Source of the DNA: Alphaproteobacteria bacterium
GTDB lineage: Bacteria > Pseudomonadota > Alphaproteobacteria > Oceanibaculales > Oceanibaculaceae
Direction of reading: 5' to 3'
Length of the DNA: 64,000 nt
Assembly (NCBI GenBank): GCA_018823745.1
Contig: JAHJHR010000017.1
Coordinates: forward strand, 434,001-498,000
Shown: positions 32,976 to 43,456 of the stretch, in pieces
Layout of the letters: each line of letters begins with the position of its first letter
How positions within the stretch are numbered: position 1 is the first letter of the stretch
Notes under the pieces: generated by a model
Databases searched by the model: none
Told to the model about the DNA's origin: nothing
What the model saw: only the letters and a program-made list of their open reading frames with translations
Translations under genes and position numbers: made by a program

Positions 32976-33592
32976 GGTGTCGTATCCGGGGCGAGGACGG
33001 GGTAGCCATACCCCGCCAGCAGCTTGTAGACGGTGTGGAGGTCCATGCCGACGACATTGCTGTAGGAGCCGACAAGCTGGGCGACGAAGATCGCCGCCAG
33101 CCCCTGCACGGCATAGCCGCCGGCCTTGCCCTGCCAGTCGCCGCCGGCCAGATAGACGCGCATCTCCTCGGCCGAGAGGCGTTTGAAGGTGACGGCCGTG
33201 GTGACGGCGCGCACTGTGCGCCGGCCATCGGGGGCAATCAGGCAGAGCCCGCCGATGACCTTGTGCCGCCGGCCGGACAGCAAATCCAGACAGGCCTTCG
33301 CCTCAGCCGGGGTTTCCGCCTTGGGCAGGATGCGCCGACCGACCGCGACAACGGTATCGGCGGCCAGCACGAAGGCGCCCGCATGCCTTGCGGCAACGGC
33401 CAGCGCCTTGGCCTCGGCCAGACGCCGGGCGTGATCCAGCGGCAATTCGCGCGGCAGCGGCGTTTCGTCGATATCGGGCGGATCAATGGCGTCCGGCTGC
33501 AGGCCGATCTGGCCCAGCAGGTCGCGTCGGCGCGGCGAGGCGGAAGCCAGAATCAGCTTGGGCCGCGCAAGCGTGGATGCAGGCGCGGTCAT
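32957..33592 (-). CDS. maf: Maf-family nucleotide pyrophosphatase
   Basis: A 211-residue Maf/YhdE-type enzyme that hydrolyses non-canonical or canonical nucleoside triphosphates to monophosphates. The N-terminal motif is LILASASPRRRDLLGQIG near residue 12. DTVVAVGRRILPKAETPAEA lies near residue 79, and the late QGLAAIFVAQLVGSYSNVVGMDL near 164 is typical. Length is normal. It lies 29 bases downstream of infA and overlaps the start of rng, so it is in an operon. Which nucleotides it prefers cannot be decided. Confidence 0.92.
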   Translation of the reverse strand: MTAPASTLARPKLILASASPRRRDLLGQIGLQPDAIDPPDIDETPLPRELPLDHARRLAEAKALAVAARHAGAFVLAADTVVAVGRRILPKAETPAEAKACLDLLSGRRHKVIGGLCLIAPDGRRTVRAVTTAVTFKRLSAEEMRVYLAGGDWQGKAGGYAVQGLAAIFVAQLVGSYSNVVGMDLHTVYKLLAGYGYPVLAPDTTPCPASG

Positions 33593-33621
33593 GGCCCCTC
33601 CCCGGCTCCTGTCGGAGCCGC

Positions 33622-33840
33622 TTACTTGAAGCGGAAGGTGATGCGACCCTTGGTCAGGTCGTAGGGCGTCATTTCGACATTGACGCGGTCGCCGGCCAGC
33701 ACGCGGATGCGGTTCTTGCGCATCTTGCCCGAAGTGTGGGCCAAGACCTCGTGGTCATTGTCCAGCTTCACCCGGAACATGGCATTCGGCAGCAGTTCTG
33801 CAACTGTGCCGGAAAATTCGATGACGTCTTCCTTCGCCAT
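33622..33840 (-). CDS. infA: Translation initiation factor IF-1
   Basis: The 72-residue OB-fold initiation factor that binds the ribosomal A site. It begins [16 protein letters not shown] and contains [32 protein letters not shown] and [14 protein letters not shown], spread over the whole length. The start was set at ATG 33840; an ATG two codons earlier (MPMAKED) is possible and an ATG at 33900 is not conserved. It is the first gene of the infA-maf-rng-yacG run. Confidence 0.97.
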   Translation of the reverse strand: MAKEDVIEFSGTVAELLPNAMFRVKLDNDHEVLAHTSGKMRKNRIRVLAGDRVNVEMTPYDLTKGRITFRFK

Positions 33841-34018
33841 AGGCATCCCTTTTTGTGGAAAATTCGACCTGTGTGTGAGCCGAAGTTTCGATTTGGTCAA
33901 CCATTTTCAAGTGATACCGCCCACATGGCCGGCATTCTTGAACGGTTCTTCTTCTGCTTTTCTCACCTCCACGGCCCGGACCGGCAGGGTATGCCGGCCC
34001 GGATCGCGGCAGACTATA

Positions 34019-35476
34019 TCAGCCCAGCTTCGCCTTCAGCAGGTCGTTGACCATGCCGGGATTGGCCTTGCCCTGGCTGGCCTTCATCACCTGGCCGACG
34101 AAGAAGCCGAACAGCTTGTCCTTGCCCGATTTGTATTCCGCCACCTTGTCCTGATTGGCGGCGATGACGTCGTCGATCACCTTCTCGATGGCGCCGGTGT
34201 CGGAGACCTGACGCAGCCCCTTCTCCTCGATGATGATCTCGGCATCCTTGCCGCTGGCGACCATCTCGGCGAAGACATCCTTGGCGATGCGGCCGGAAAT
34301 CGTGCCGTCCTTGATCAGGCCGATCATCTTGCCCAGCGCCTCGGCCGAGACCGGGCTGTCGCCGATGGATTTGCCGGCAGCGTTCAGCTGGCCGAACAAT
34401 TCGGTGATGACCCAATTGGCGGCCAGCTTGGCGTCGCCGCTGGCGGTCACCACCTGCTCGTAGAAGCCGGAAGTCTCCTGCTCCGCCACCAGCACGCCGG
34501 CATCATAGGCCGACAGGCCATAGGCCTCCATGAAGCGCTGCTTCTTGGCGTCCGGCAGTTCCGGCAGGCTCTGGCGGATCGTCTCAATACGCTCCTCGGT
34601 CAGGACCAGCGGAAGTAGGTCGGGATCGGGGAAATAGCGGTAATCATGCGCATGTTCCTTGGAGCGCATGGAGCGGGTCACACCCTGGCGCGAATCGAAC
34701 AGGCGGGTTTCCTGGTTGATCGTGCCACCCTCCTCGATCAGCTCGACCTGGCGGCGCGCCTCATACTCGATGGCCTGCTTCACGAAGCGGATCGAGTTCA
34801 CATTCTTGATCTCGCAGCGCGTGCCCAGCGGGTCGCCGGCCTTGCGCACCGACACATTGGCGTCGCAGCGCATGGAGCCTTCCTCCATGTTGCCGTCACA
34901 GGTGCCGAGATAGCGCAGGATGGCGCGCAGCTTGGTCAGATACGCCGCCGCCTCGTCGCCGGAGCGCAGATCGGGGCGCGAGACGATCTCCATCAGCGCC
35001 ACGCCGGAGCGGTTCAGATCGATATAGCTGCGGGTCGGGTGCTGGTCATGCAGGCTCTTGCCGGCATCCTGCTCCAGATGCAGCCGCTCGATGCCGACTT
35101 CCTTGGTGCTGCCATCCGGTAGATCGACCAGCACCACGCCTTCGCCGACGATCGGCTTCTCATACTGCGAGATCTGATAGCCCTGCGGCAGATCGGCATA
35201 GAAGTAGTTCTTGCGGGCGAACACGCTGGTCCGGTTGATCACCGCGTTCAGGCCCAGGCCGGTCTTGATCGCCTGATCAACGCAGACCTTGTTGATGACC
35301 GGCAGCATGCCGGGCATCGCCGCATCGACGAGGCTGACCTGGCTGTTCGGCTCCGCGCCATATTCGGCCGAGGCACCGGAGAACAGCTTGGCGTTGGAGG
35401 TGACCTGCGCATGAACTTCCAGGCCGATCACGACCTCCCAGGTGCCGGTGCTACCCTCGATCAGCAATCCGCTCAT
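34019..35476 (-). CDS. gatB: Aspartyl/glutamyl-tRNA amidotransferase subunit B
   Basis: A 485-residue GatB, the kinase/tRNA-binding subunit of the transamidosome that makes Gln-tRNA(Gln) and Asn-tRNA(Asn). The N-terminal cradle has [19 protein letters not shown] near residue 17, then [16 protein letters not shown] and [17 protein letters not shown]. The helical and YqeY-like tail ends [20 protein letters not shown]. It is the last gene of gatC-gatA-gatB, 4 bases after gatA. Possession of GatCAB implies that a Gln- or Asn-tRNA synthetase may be absent or supplemented. Confidence 0.97.
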   Translation of the reverse strand: MSGLLIEGSTGTWEVVIGLEVHAQVTSNAKLFSGASAEYGAEPNSQVSLVDAAMPGMLPVINKVCVDQAIKTGLGLNAVINRTSVFARKNYFYADLPQGYQISQYEKPIVGEGVVLVDLPDGSTKEVGIERLHLEQDAGKSLHDQHPTRSYIDLNRSGVALMEIVSRPDLRSGDEAAAYLTKLRAILRYLGTCDGNMEEGSMRCDANVSVRKAGDPLGTRCEIKNVNSIRFVKQAIEYEARRQVELIEEGGTINQETRLFDSRQGVTRSMRSKEHAHDYRYFPDPDLLPLVLTEERIETIRQSLPELPDAKKQRFMEAYGLSAYDAGVLVAEQETSGFYEQVVTASGDAKLAANWVITELFGQLNAAGKSIGDSPVSAEALGKMIGLIKDGTISGRIAKDVFAEMVASGKDAEIIIEEKGLRQVSDTGAIEKVIDDVIAANQDKVAEYKSGKDKLFGFFVGQVMKASQGKANPGMVNDLLKAKLG

Positions 35477-35480
35477 GCTC

Positions 35481-36959
35481 TTATTCTCCCGCCAGGAAGG
35501 ACGGACGGGCGCTGAATGCCGCCGCCTTCTCGATCACCCGGCCGACTTTCAGGACCGTCTCCTCGTCGAACGCCTTGCCCAGCACCTGCAGCCCCAGCGG
35601 CAAGCCGTCCGCCGACAGGCCCGCCGGCACCGCCAGACCGGGAATGCCAGCCAGGTTCGCCGGCACGGTGAACACGTCCTGCATATACATGGCGACCGGA
35701 TCGTCCATTTTCTCGCCGATGGCGAAGGCGGCCGAGGGGGATGTCGGCGTCAGGATGACGTCGCACTGCTCATAGGCCTTGCGGAAATCCTCGGCGATCA
35801 GCGTGCGGATCTTCTGCGCCTTCAGGTAATAGGCGTCGTAATAGCCAGCCGACAGCACATAGGTGCCGATCAGCACGCGCAGCTTTACCTCCGCCCCGAA
35901 GCCGGCGGCGCGGCTGTTCTCATACAGCTTGTCCAGCGAATCACCCTCGACCCGCAGCCCGTAGCGCACGCCGTCATAGCGCGCCAGGTTGGACGACGCC
36001 TCGGCCGGCGCGATGATATAATAGGTCGCCAGCGCATGCTGGGTGTGCGGCAGGCTGACCTCGACCGGCTCCATGCCGGCGGCCTTCAGCCATTCGATGC
36101 CCTGCTGCCACTGCTGCTCGATCTCGGCCGGCATGCCCTCGACGCGGTATTCCTTCGGGATGCCGACGCGCAGACCCTTCACCGAGCCTTCCAGCGCCGC
36201 GCGGTAATCCGGCACGGCGATATCGACCGAAGTGGAATCCTTCGCATCGAACCCGGCCATGACGCCCATCATGATCGCGGCGTCGGTGACGTCGCGGGTC
36301 ATCGGCCCGGCCTGATCCAGCGAGGAGGCGTAGGCGATGATGCCCCAGCGCGAGCAGCGGCCATAGGTCGGCTTCAGCCCGACAATGCCGGTATAGGCCG
36401 CCGGCTGGCGGATCGAGCCGCCGGTATCCGTACCGGTCGCGGCAATGGCGGCATGCGCGGCAACCGCCGCCGCCGACCCGCCGGAGGAACCACCCGGCAC
36501 CAGCGGCCGGTTATCGCCGGCCTTGCGCCAGGGGCTTTCGACCTTGCCGTAATAGGAGGTGATGTTGGCCGAGCCCATGGCGAATTCGTCCAGATTCGTC
36601 TTGCCCAGCATGACCGCACCGGCATCCCACAGCTTCTGGGTGACGGTCGATTCATAGGTCGGCGTGAACCCGTCCAGAATATGGCTGCCGGCCGTGGTCA
36701 GCACGCCCTTGGTGCAGTACAGATCCTTGACCCCCAGCGGCACGCCATCCATTGCCCCGGCTTCGCCCTTGGCGCGCCTTGCGTCAGATGCCTGCGCCAT
36801 GGCGAGGGCCTGGTCCGGCGTCTCGGTGACATAGGCGTTGAGATGCCGCGCCTGCTCCATCGCCTTTACATAGGCGGCGGTCAGCTCGGCGCTGGAAAAC
36901 TCCTTCTTGGCGAGGCCGTCCAGGGCCGCCGCCATCGTCAATCCGGTCAGGGATGTCAT
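35481..36959 (-). CDS. gatA: Aspartyl/glutamyl-tRNA amidotransferase subunit A
   Basis: A 492-residue amidase-signature enzyme that releases ammonia from glutamine or asparagine for GatB. The Ser-cisSer-Lys triad is visible. The Lys is in [14 protein letters not shown] near residue 79, the cis-Ser in [15 protein letters not shown] near 154, and the nucleophile Ser in [16 protein letters not shown] near 177. Full length. Its start overlaps the gatC stop by one base and gatB follows after 4 bases. Confidence 0.97.
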   Translation of the reverse strand: MTSLTGLTMAAALDGLAKKEFSSAELTAAYVKAMEQARHLNAYVTETPDQALAMAQASDARRAKGEAGAMDGVPLGVKDLYCTKGVLTTAGSHILDGFTPTYESTVTQKLWDAGAVMLGKTNLDEFAMGSANITSYYGKVESPWRKAGDNRPLVPGGSSGGSAAAVAAHAAIAATGTDTGGSIRQPAAYTGIVGLKPTYGRCSRWGIIAYASSLDQAGPMTRDVTDAAIMMGVMAGFDAKDSTSVDIAVPDYRAALEGSVKGLRVGIPKEYRVEGMPAEIEQQWQQGIEWLKAAGMEPVEVSLPHTQHALATYYIIAPAEASSNLARYDGVRYGLRVEGDSLDKLYENSRAAGFGAEVKLRVLIGTYVLSAGYYDAYYLKAQKIRTLIAEDFRKAYEQCDVILTPTSPSAAFAIGEKMDDPVAMYMQDVFTVPANLAGIPGLAVPAGLSADGLPLGLQVLGKAFDEETVLKVGRVIEKAAAFSARPSFLAGE

Positions 36960-37246
36960 TACTCAACCACCTTCGGCACCACGTAATAGCCATGCGCCGC
37001 ATCCGGCGCGTTCGCGAGCACATCTTCCTGGATGCCACCATCGGTGACGACATCCTCGCGCTCGGGCAGCAGGCGTTCGACCACGCTGCTCATCGGTTCG
37101 GCATCGCCGGTATCGACAGCTTGCAATTGCTCGATCCAGCCGAAAATGCCGGAAAGCTCCCTGGCGTAGAGATCGAGTTCGTCGTCGCTCAGTTTCAAGC
37201 GCGCCAGTCGGGCGATGTTGGCGACGGTGGCCTTGTCCATCGACAT
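36959..37246 (-). CDS. gatC: Aspartyl/glutamyl-tRNA amidotransferase subunit C
   Basis: The 95-residue stabilising subunit of GatCAB. It starts [24 protein letters not shown], or possibly at the second Met. The middle is [22 protein letters not shown]. It ends with [13 protein letters not shown], the usual GatC end. It is the first gene of the leftward operon, divergent from ruvX 82 bases away. Confidence 0.95.
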   Translation of the reverse strand: MSMDKATVANIARLARLKLSDDELDLYARELSGIFGWIEQLQAVDTGDAEPMSSVVERLLPEREDVVTDGGIQEDVLANAPDAAHGYYVVPKVVE

Positions 37247-37327
37247 GCTGTAAATCTTCCTCGCGGAACGGCTGGAAAGCCGCAGAAATTAAGGGTTCAT
37301 CGAACGCGGCGGAAAGTAGCATCGGCC

Positions 37328-37840
37328 ATGACGCACCGCAACCCCGACACCCCGGCGCCCGAGATTGTGCCGACGCATCCCATCGCCGCGGTGATGGCGC
37401 TGATCGCCGGGCTGAAGCCGCGTGCCCGCCTGCTCGGGCTGGATGTGGGCTCCACCACCATTGGCCTGGCGATATCGGATTTCAGCCGCACCATCGCCTC
37501 GCCGCTGGAAACCATAACGCGCGGCAAGCTGTCGAAGGATCTGGAGGCGCTGCGCGGCATTATCGCCGGGCGCGAGGTTGGCGCGCTGGTCATCGGCCTG
37601 CCGATCAACATGGATGGCAGCGAAGGCCCGCGCTGCCAGTCGACCCGGCAATTCGCCCGCAACATCGAACCGCTGGGCCTGCCGCACGCCTTCTGGGACG
37701 AGCGCCTGTCGACCGCCGCGGTCACCCGGCTGATGATCGATGCCGACATGACCCGCAAGCGGCGCGGCGAGCTGGTCGACAAGATGGCCGCCGCCTATAT
37801 CCTGCAAGGAGCGCTGGACGCCGCCCGTCAGGCGCGGTAA
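37328..37840 (+). CDS. ruvX: Holliday junction resolvase-like RuvX/YqgF
   Basis: A 170-residue RNase H-fold protein, essential in many bacteria and implicated in rRNA 5' processing and Holliday-junction cleavage. Motifs are [17 protein letters not shown] near residue 37, [15 protein letters not shown] near 89, and the acidic [14 protein letters not shown] near 124. The start was set at ATG 37328; the open frame extending upstream runs through gatC antisense. It is divergent from gatCAB and is followed 11 bases on by an AEC transporter gene. Confidence 0.94.
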   Translation: MTHRNPDTPAPEIVPTHPIAAVMALIAGLKPRARLLGLDVGSTTIGLAISDFSRTIASPLETITRGKLSKDLEALRGIIAGREVGALVIGLPINMDGSEGPRCQSTRQFARNIEPLGLPHAFWDERLSTAAVTRLMIDADMTRKRRGELVDKMAAAYILQGALDAARQAR

Positions 37841-37851
37841 ACGCCCATACC

Positions 37852-38781
37852 ATGTCTTCCGTCCTTCCGGCCATTGGCCCCATCTTTCTGATGATCCTGC
37901 TGGGTACGCTGCTGAAACGCGGTGTGCTCTTCCCCCGTCTCGGCCTGGGTGACGGTTTCTGGGATTCCACCGAAAGACTGACCTATTACGTGCTGTTCCC
38001 GGCCATGCTGCTGTCGCGGGTGGCGGGGTCGAGCGTCGGCGAATTGCAGATCCTGCCGATGGCCGCCGCCCTGATCGTGCCGCTTCTGATGATGATCGGT
38101 GCGCTGCTGCTGATGCGCGACCGCCTGCGCATGGACATGCCGGCGCTGACCTCGGTGATGCAGGGCACGATCCGGCCGAACGTCTATGTCATCCTGGCCG
38201 CCGGCGGCGCGCTCTATGGCGCGGCCGGCAACACGCTGGTCGCCATCGCCATCGGCATCGTCGTGCCGACGGTGAATGTGCTCTGCGTCATCCTGTTGGC
38301 CCGGCTGATCGGCACGACGGAGCCCGGCAGCCGCAGCATCGCCAAGGCCCTGATCACCAACCCGATCATCGTTGCCGTGGTGCTGGGGCTGGTGCTGAGC
38401 AGCCTGCAGGTCGGCCTGCCGCCGATCATCGGGCCGACGCTGGATACCATCGGCCGCGCCGCCCTTCCGGTCGGGCTGCTCTGCGTCGGTGCCGGGCTGA
38501 ATTTCGCCGCCGCCAGGGCCGGCCGGCGCGGCATCATCATCTCCAGCGTGCTGAAGCTTCTGGTCCTGCCGGTGCTGACCGCCTTTGCCTGCTTCGTCTT
38601 CGGCGTCGAGGGGCTGACCGCCAAGATCGCCATCCTGTTTTCCGGCGCACCGGCGGCTGCCTCCTCCTATATCCTGGCCCGGCAGATGGGCGGCGACCAC
38701 CAGCTGATGGCCGGCATTCTGACCACCCAGGTCATCGCCGCAGCCCTGACCCTGCCGGTGGTGATCACCTTCCTGCTGTAA
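37852..38781 (+). CDS. AEC-family (auxin efflux carrier-type) permease
   Basis: A 309-residue inner-membrane protein with about ten hydrophobic helices in two five-helix halves, typical of bacterial AEC transporters. Recognisable stretches are AIGPIFLMILLGTLLKR near residue 5, TYYVLFPAMLLSRVAGS near 43, FSGAPAAASSYILARQMGGD near 263, and the terminal LTTQVIAAALTLPVVITFLL. Bacterial members include malonate and malate carriers. The substrate is not inferable. It is probably cotranscribed with ruvX, given the 11-base gap. Confidence 0.88.
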   Translation: MSSVLPAIGPIFLMILLGTLLKRGVLFPRLGLGDGFWDSTERLTYYVLFPAMLLSRVAGSSVGELQILPMAAALIVPLLMMIGALLLMRDRLRMDMPALTSVMQGTIRPNVYVILAAGGALYGAAGNTLVAIAIGIVVPTVNVLCVILLARLIGTTEPGSRSIAKALITNPIIVAVVLGLVLSSLQVGLPPIIGPTLDTIGRAALPVGLLCVGAGLNFAAARAGRRGIIISSVLKLLVLPVLTAFACFVFGVEGLTAKIAILFSGAPAAASSYILARQMGGDHQLMAGILTTQVIAAALTLPVVITFLL

Positions 38782-38862
38782 GGCCTGACGGCTTGACGCC
38801 CAGCCGCGTATCGGCGACGGTCGCGCACTTGTAATAGCCCCTGACATGATGGCGCCTTTCCC

Positions 38863-40089
38863 ATGACCCAGCCCTTCGCCGGCCCGCTTTCGGGCATTCG
38901 CATCTTCGACCTGACCCGTATTCTGGCCGGCCCCAGCGCCACACAGATGCTGGGCGATCTCGGCGCCGATGTGATCAAGATCGAGCGGCCGGGCCAGGGC
39001 GACGACACGCGCAAATGGGGCCCGCCCTACATCAAGGATGCCGAGGGCAAAGACACGACGGAGAGCGCCTATTACCTGTGCGCCAACCGCAACAAGCGCT
39101 CGGTCACGCTGGACATCGCCACGCCGGAAGGCCAGGCGCTGGCGAAGAAGCTGATCGCGCAATGCGACGTGCTGGTGGAGAATTACAAGACCGGCGGCCT
39201 GGCCAAATACGGCCTGGGTTACGAGCAGCTGAAGGCCGAATTCCCGCGGCTGGTCTATTGCTCGGTCACTGGCTTCGGCAATACCGGCCCCTATGCGGAG
39301 CGCGCGGGCTATGACTTCGTCGCCCAGGGGCTGGGCGGCATCATGTCGATCACCGGCGAGGTCGAGGGCGAGCCTGTGAAGGTCGGTGTCGGCATCGCCG
39401 ATCTGATGTGCGGCATGCATGCCTCGGTCGCCATGCTGGCCGCCCTGCGCCACCGTGACGCCACCGGCGAGGGCCAGCATATCGATGCCTGCCTGCTCGA
39501 CACCCAGGTTTCCTGGCTGGTCAATGAGGCGACCAACTACCTTGTCTCCGGCCAGGTGCCGGTGCGGCGCGGCAATGCGCATCCCAACATCGTGCCCTAT
39601 CAGGTGTTCAAGGCCTCGGACGGTTTCATCATCCTGGCCTGCGGCAATGACGGGCAATATCAGCGCTTCTGCAAATTCGCCCAGATCGACCATCTGGCGA
39701 GCGATCCGCGCTTCGTCGGCAATCCGGACCGGATTCGCAACCGCGAGGAGCTGATCCCGCTGATCCAGGCGGTGACGGCGACGCAGAGCGTGGCCTATTG
39801 GGTCGACGGTCTGGAAGGCTGCAATGTGCCATGCAGCCCGGTGAACCGCATCGACCAGGTGTTCGAGGACCCGCAGGTCAAGGCCCGCAACCTGACCGTC
39901 CAGATGGACCACCCGCTATCGCCCGATCCGGTGACCATGCTGGCCTATCCGCTGAAACTGTCCGGCACGCCGGCGACCTACCGCCTGCCGCCGCCCTTGA
40001 TGGGTCAGCACACAGACGCCATTCTGGGCGAGTTGCTGGCCCTGCCGGCCGAAGAGATCGAGGCGCTGCGCGCCAAGAGAATCATCTGA
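38863..40089 (+). CDS. CaiB/BaiF-type CoA transferase (family III)
   Basis: A 408-residue type III CoA transferase. The N-terminal GIRIFDLTRILAGPSATQMLGDLGADVIKIE block (split here, near residue 8) and DDTRKWGPPYIKD follow the family pattern. The catalytic Asp sits in VGIADLMCGMHA near residue 178. GQHIDACLLDTQVSWLV and NPDRIRNREELIPLI lie later. Length is typical. It is followed after 20 bases by a RidA-like gene on the same strand. Acyl substrate and CoA donor are unknown. Confidence 0.93.
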   Translation: MTQPFAGPLSGIRIFDLTRILAGPSATQMLGDLGADVIKIERPGQGDDTRKWGPPYIKDAEGKDTTESAYYLCANRNKRSVTLDIATPEGQALAKKLIAQCDVLVENYKTGGLAKYGLGYEQLKAEFPRLVYCSVTGFGNTGPYAERAGYDFVAQGLGGIMSITGEVEGEPVKVGVGIADLMCGMHASVAMLAALRHRDATGEGQHIDACLLDTQVSWLVNEATNYLVSGQVPVRRGNAHPNIVPYQVFKASDGFIILACGNDGQYQRFCKFAQIDHLASDPRFVGNPDRIRNREELIPLIQAVTATQSVAYWVDGLEGCNVPCSPVNRIDQVFEDPQVKARNLTVQMDHPLSPDPVTMLAYPLKLSGTPATYRLPPPLMGQHTDAILGELLALPAEEIEALRAKRII

Positions 40090-40109
40090 GGGTAATCGAG
40101 GAGCGATCC

Positions 40110-40496
40110 ATGCTGACCAAGCGCAATCCGAAGGGCGTTCCGCAGCCGGCCTCGAAATACGCCCAGATGGTCGAAGGCGGCGGCAATCTGCGCTGGCTGC
40201 ATATTTCCGGCCAGATCGGCGTCACTGCCGAGGGCACCGTGCTGGACGGCTTCGAGGCGCAGTGCGAGCAGACCTTCCGCAACATCATAACCTGCCTGGA
40301 AGCAGCCGGGATGGGCATAGAGGATCTGGTGAAGATCACCGTCCTGATGACCCGCCAGTCCGATGTGCCGGCCTATCGTGGCATCCGCGACCGCATGCTG
40401 AACGGCATCGAGACGGCCTCCACCCTGATGGTCGTCGCCGGGCTTGCCAGCCCCGCCTTCCTGATCGAGATCGAGGCCGTCGCCGCCAAGGGCTGA
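40110..40496 (+). CDS. RidA/YjgF-family protein
   Basis: A 128-residue protein of the Rid family. It starts at ATG 40110 (MLTKRNPKGVPQPASKYAQM), with GAGGAGCG just upstream. Family blocks are LHISGQIGVTAEGTVLDGF near residue 31, TFRNIITCLEAAGMGIEDLVKITVLM near 53, and a terminal ASTLMVVAGLASPAFLIEIEAVA. The catalytic Arg of canonical RidA (in the PARTxxEV segment) is not evident, since AYRGIRDRML and STLMVVAGLASP replace it. Imine deaminase activity is therefore doubtful. It is probably in an operon with the CoA transferase. Confidence 0.85.
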   Translation: MLTKRNPKGVPQPASKYAQMVEGGGNLRWLHISGQIGVTAEGTVLDGFEAQCEQTFRNIITCLEAAGMGIEDLVKITVLMTRQSDVPAYRGIRDRMLNGIETASTLMVVAGLASPAFLIEIEAVAAKG

Positions 40497-40503
40497 ACCG
40501 CCC

Positions 40504-41151
40504 CTATCGCCGGATCGGCGGTCGTGCCGCAGCCGGGGGCTGGCCGGCCTGAAAGAACAACAGCTGGATCAGCCGGCCGTCTTCCGGACCAGTGCCGAAT
40601 TCCGGGCCGCTGGTATGCCACAGCCAGGGCCGGAACAGGACACAGCGGTTGAACTTCATCGGCAGGGTCAGGATCTTGTCCCATTTGGTGAGGTCGCGGC
40701 CATCCTTGCCGAGGATGGTATCGACCGCTGTCGTGCGGTCCGGCATGCCGTAGAGCTTCCTGGCTTCCTCGTCACTGACCGGCGCGCGCTCCGTGCCGAA
40801 TTCCTTGTTTCGGAAGAATTCTGTGCCGCCCTGGCAATAGTCCGGCAGGGTCAGATAGACGATGCCGGCCCAGACACAATTCGGATCGACATGGATTTCC
40901 GCCGGGCGGGGATCGCCGCCGAGCGCCAGGCGGCAGCGCCCATGCGCCATGCGGCGATTGCCGACCACCGGCTCATGCACGATGGTGCTGAACAGCCGGT
41001 CGGTTTCCGGCGGCAGCATCGATTCCCGGGAGTTGCGGCCAGAATAGTAAACCGTCCCCTCCGGCTGCGGATAGGTCAGCGCAAGCGCCTCGCGGCGGAC
41101 CTCCATCGGGTTTTGATAGAAATCGTCGATGATGATCGTGTTGAGGAGCAT
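40504..41151 (-). CDS. DUF6445 family protein, likely 2-oxoglutarate/Fe(II) oxygenase fold
   Basis: A 215-residue protein of unknown function, matching the DUF6445 type from memory. It carries a putative iron facial triad: His87 and Asp89 in AEIHVDPN and His179 in WLWHTSGP. A downstream Arg193 in DGRLIQLLFF could bind 2-oxoglutarate. It has no signal peptide. It converges with the RidA gene (8 bases between stops) and stands alone downstream of the chemoreceptor. Substrate is unknown. The enzymatic reading rests on the triad spacing only. Confidence 0.7.
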   Translation of the reverse strand: MLLNTIIIDDFYQNPMEVRREALALTYPQPEGTVYYSGRNSRESMLPPETDRLFSTIVHEPVVGNRRMAHGRCRLALGGDPRPAEIHVDPNCVWAGIVYLTLPDYCQGGTEFFRNKEFGTERAPVSDEEARKLYGMPDRTTAVDTILGKDGRDLTKWDKILTLPMKFNRCVLFRPWLWHTSGPEFGTGPEDGRLIQLLFFQAGQPPAAARPPIRR

Positions 41152-41220
41152 TTGAATCAGTCGCTACAGGGCGGTCGAAGAGGGCCCTCGGGCCATGAGA
41201 GGATGAGTCTATCCTGTTCC

Positions 41221-43305
41221 TCAGGCGCTGCGAATATCCTGCAGGAAACCAGCCACATCGTTCCGCAGCCGTATCGATTGACTGGCGAATCTCTGCGACA
41301 TGAGCAGCACTTCGGCGGTCCGTTGCCCCAGGGTGGCGGCCTCGGCATTCACCGCAGCGATATTGAGCGTCACGGCCGAGGTGCCAGTAGCGGCCAGCTG
41401 GGCGCTGTTGCTGATCTCCTGCGTGGCGGAAGATTGCTCCTCAATGGCGACGACGATGGCGGCGCTCACCTCTTCCACGGCGGTGACCCGCTCGCTGATG
41501 CCGGCGATGGCATTCGCGGTCTCATACACCACCGACTGCATGGCGGTAATCTGTTCGGCGATATCCTCGGTCGCCCTGGCGGTTTGTCCCGCCAGGCTCT
41601 TCACCTCGCTGGCCACCACGGCGAAGCCTCGCCCGGCATCGCCGGCGCGCGCCGCCTCGATGGTTGCGTTCAGCGCCAGCAGATTGGTCTGCTCGGCGAT
41701 GTCCCGGATCAGCCGGACGACCGTGCCGATACGCTCCGCCGATTCCGACAGCATACGCACCGTCTGGTCGCTGCGCGTGCTGGCCTCCACCGTCTCATGA
41801 ATCAAGGAGGCGGAACGCGCCACCCGCTCGGTGACTTCCGCGATGGAGGCGGCAAGCTCCTCCGCTGCCGCAGCCACGGTATCGACGCTGGCGGAGGCCT
41901 GGCCGGCGGTTTCCGCCACGGCACTCGACAGCGTCACGGTCCCGTCCATCATCCTTCCCATCTCGCGCGCCGTTCCGTCGAGATCCTGCGCTGCCTGCGC
42001 CAGATCACCGAGCACCGAGGTTGCTTCCTCATCGAATGCATGCAGCATGGATTCCACCCGGCACGCACGCAGCTCCTTCGCCTCGGCTTCCTGCCGGGCC
42101 TGCTGTTCCAGCTCCCCGCGCGCCACCGCATTGTTCTTGAACACCTGAAGCGCCGCCGCCATGGCACCGATCTCGTCGCGCCGGCGGCCCCCTTCTATCT
42201 CCACATCATGGTCACCCGAGGCGAGGCGGGACATCGCTTTCGTCATGCCCTCGATCGGCCGGCTGACACGGCGGCTGATGACCCTGAAAACCAGCCCCAA
42301 CAACACCAGCGTGACCAGAAGAATGGCGCCATCAACACCCAGCAGGATGAGGGAGCGTTCGGCGACCGCATCGACTTCCGAGGCAACCACCTCAATGACC
42401 GCGTTCTGCACGCCCAGCAGGCTGGTAACGGCGGCGGTGGAGATGAACAGCCAGGCCCGGGAATTGGTCGGTGGCGGCATATCGGTGCCGGCGGTGGCAA
42501 ACAGCGCCTCGCGCGTCTTGATGAAATTGCCGAAGAAATTGGCCTGCGCCTCGGCCAGCGCGGTCTGTAGCACCTCTGATTCCGGCAGGCTGTCCTTCTG
42601 GCTCAGAATTTCCGCCCAGGCCGCCTCGACACGGCCATAGTCACGCTGCAACTCCCCCAGAAGGGCAACGGAAAGCTTGTTCTCCCCGGTCAGAACGTAG
42701 CCGACGGCGCCCTGTTCGCGCGCCGCATATTCCTGCATGGTGAAGGCGGCATTCTGAATGCGCATGAGCCGGCTCAGCGTGGTGTCCCGGAAACCGGGTT
42801 CGGCCGCCAGCGCGTCGCGCAGAGCCTCGGTGCGCCCGATCAGGCCGTTCATCGAAACGAGCCACTCCTCGGTCAGACCGGCCGGCCGCTGGGCGATGCC
42901 AATCTCAACCGCCTTGTCCAACCGCTCGCGCAACTCGCTCACCACCTCATGATGGCTGCGCAGTGCCTCCAGGGCCGCCTGTTGCGGTTCGGTCAGCGCC
43001 ACGCCGGCCAGGACAGTCTGCGTCTCAGTCCAGATGTTGTCCGCGTTTGAGCGGCGCATCGTCATCTGATTTTTCTGCAGCGCCGGCAGCATGTCCTGAC
43101 CGGCCATGCTGGAATAGCCGATACCGCGCTCAATGCCCCATTGCGAGGCCGCCACCATGATCATGGAGATCGCAGGATTGACCGCCTTGATCCGCTCTGC
43201 ATGGTAATAATTGGTACCGGCCTGCCACAGAACGTAGAGAGCGAGGAGGGAGGCGATCAGTCCAAGCAGGCTTACGCCGGCCAGCAGGGTCATTCGGATC
43301 GACAT
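41221..43305 (-). CDS. Methyl-accepting chemotaxis protein with large helical periplasmic sensor
   Basis: A 694-residue chemoreceptor. Transmembrane helix 1 covers about residues 7-29. A long periplasmic domain (about 30-325) with the [15 protein letters not shown] segment looks NIT-like (nitrate/nitrite-sensing type), which is uncertain. Transmembrane helix 2 covers about 328-350. HAMP (about 350-405) follows, then the signalling domain with tip [24 protein letters not shown] (near 535). It ends FLQDIRSA with no CheR pentapeptide. ACAAGA precedes the ATG. It is divergent from pyrB and no chemotaxis operon is close. Confidence 0.92.
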   Translation of the reverse strand: MSIRMTLLAGVSLLGLIASLLALYVLWQAGTNYYHAERIKAVNPAISMIMVAASQWGIERGIGYSSMAGQDMLPALQKNQMTMRRSNADNIWTETQTVLAGVALTEPQQAALEALRSHHEVVSELRERLDKAVEIGIAQRPAGLTEEWLVSMNGLIGRTEALRDALAAEPGFRDTTLSRLMRIQNAAFTMQEYAAREQGAVGYVLTGENKLSVALLGELQRDYGRVEAAWAEILSQKDSLPESEVLQTALAEAQANFFGNFIKTREALFATAGTDMPPPTNSRAWLFISTAAVTSLLGVQNAVIEVVASEVDAVAERSLILLGVDGAILLVTLVLLGLVFRVISRRVSRPIEGMTKAMSRLASGDHDVEIEGGRRRDEIGAMAAALQVFKNNAVARGELEQQARQEAEAKELRACRVESMLHAFDEEATSVLGDLAQAAQDLDGTAREMGRMMDGTVTLSSAVAETAGQASASVDTVAAAAEELAASIAEVTERVARSASLIHETVEASTRSDQTVRMLSESAERIGTVVRLIRDIAEQTNLLALNATIEAARAGDAGRGFAVVASEVKSLAGQTARATEDIAEQITAMQSVVYETANAIAGISERVTAVEEVSAAIVVAIEEQSSATQEISNSAQLAATGTSAVTLNIAAVNAEAATLGQRTAEVLLMSQRFASQSIRLRNDVAGFLQDIRSA

Positions 43306-43419
43306 TTCTTGTCACACCAATGCTGCGGTTCCTGGCGCACCCTACAAGCTTCCTGTTATCGTTTGATTACGGGGCAGTTGTGTTGTCCTAAATACCCGTC
43401 ATGGCAGCGCATGCACCGC

Positions 43420-43448
43420 TTGCAGCACGCCTGCGCCCTGCCTATAGT
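43420..43448 (+). promoter_or_regulatory. Sigma-70-type promoter of pyrB
   Basis: TTGCAG (43420-43425) and TATAGT (43443-43448) are separated by 17 bases. The predicted transcription start is about 43455, only a couple of bases before the pyrB ATG at 43457. Confidence 0.6.
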
Positions 43449-43456
43449 CCCGGCTC

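Noticed and set aside
33973-34003. GC-rich inverted repeat after gatB as a terminator
   Set aside because: A stem is possible, but no T-tract follows on the minus strand and GC-rich chance pairing is common here.
37828-39912. A 694-codon minus-strand open frame across the AEC and CoA transferase genes
   Set aside because: It lies antisense to two clearly recognisable genes and its translation is repetitive Gln/His/Asp/Gly-rich, typical of a shadow frame in GC-rich DNA.
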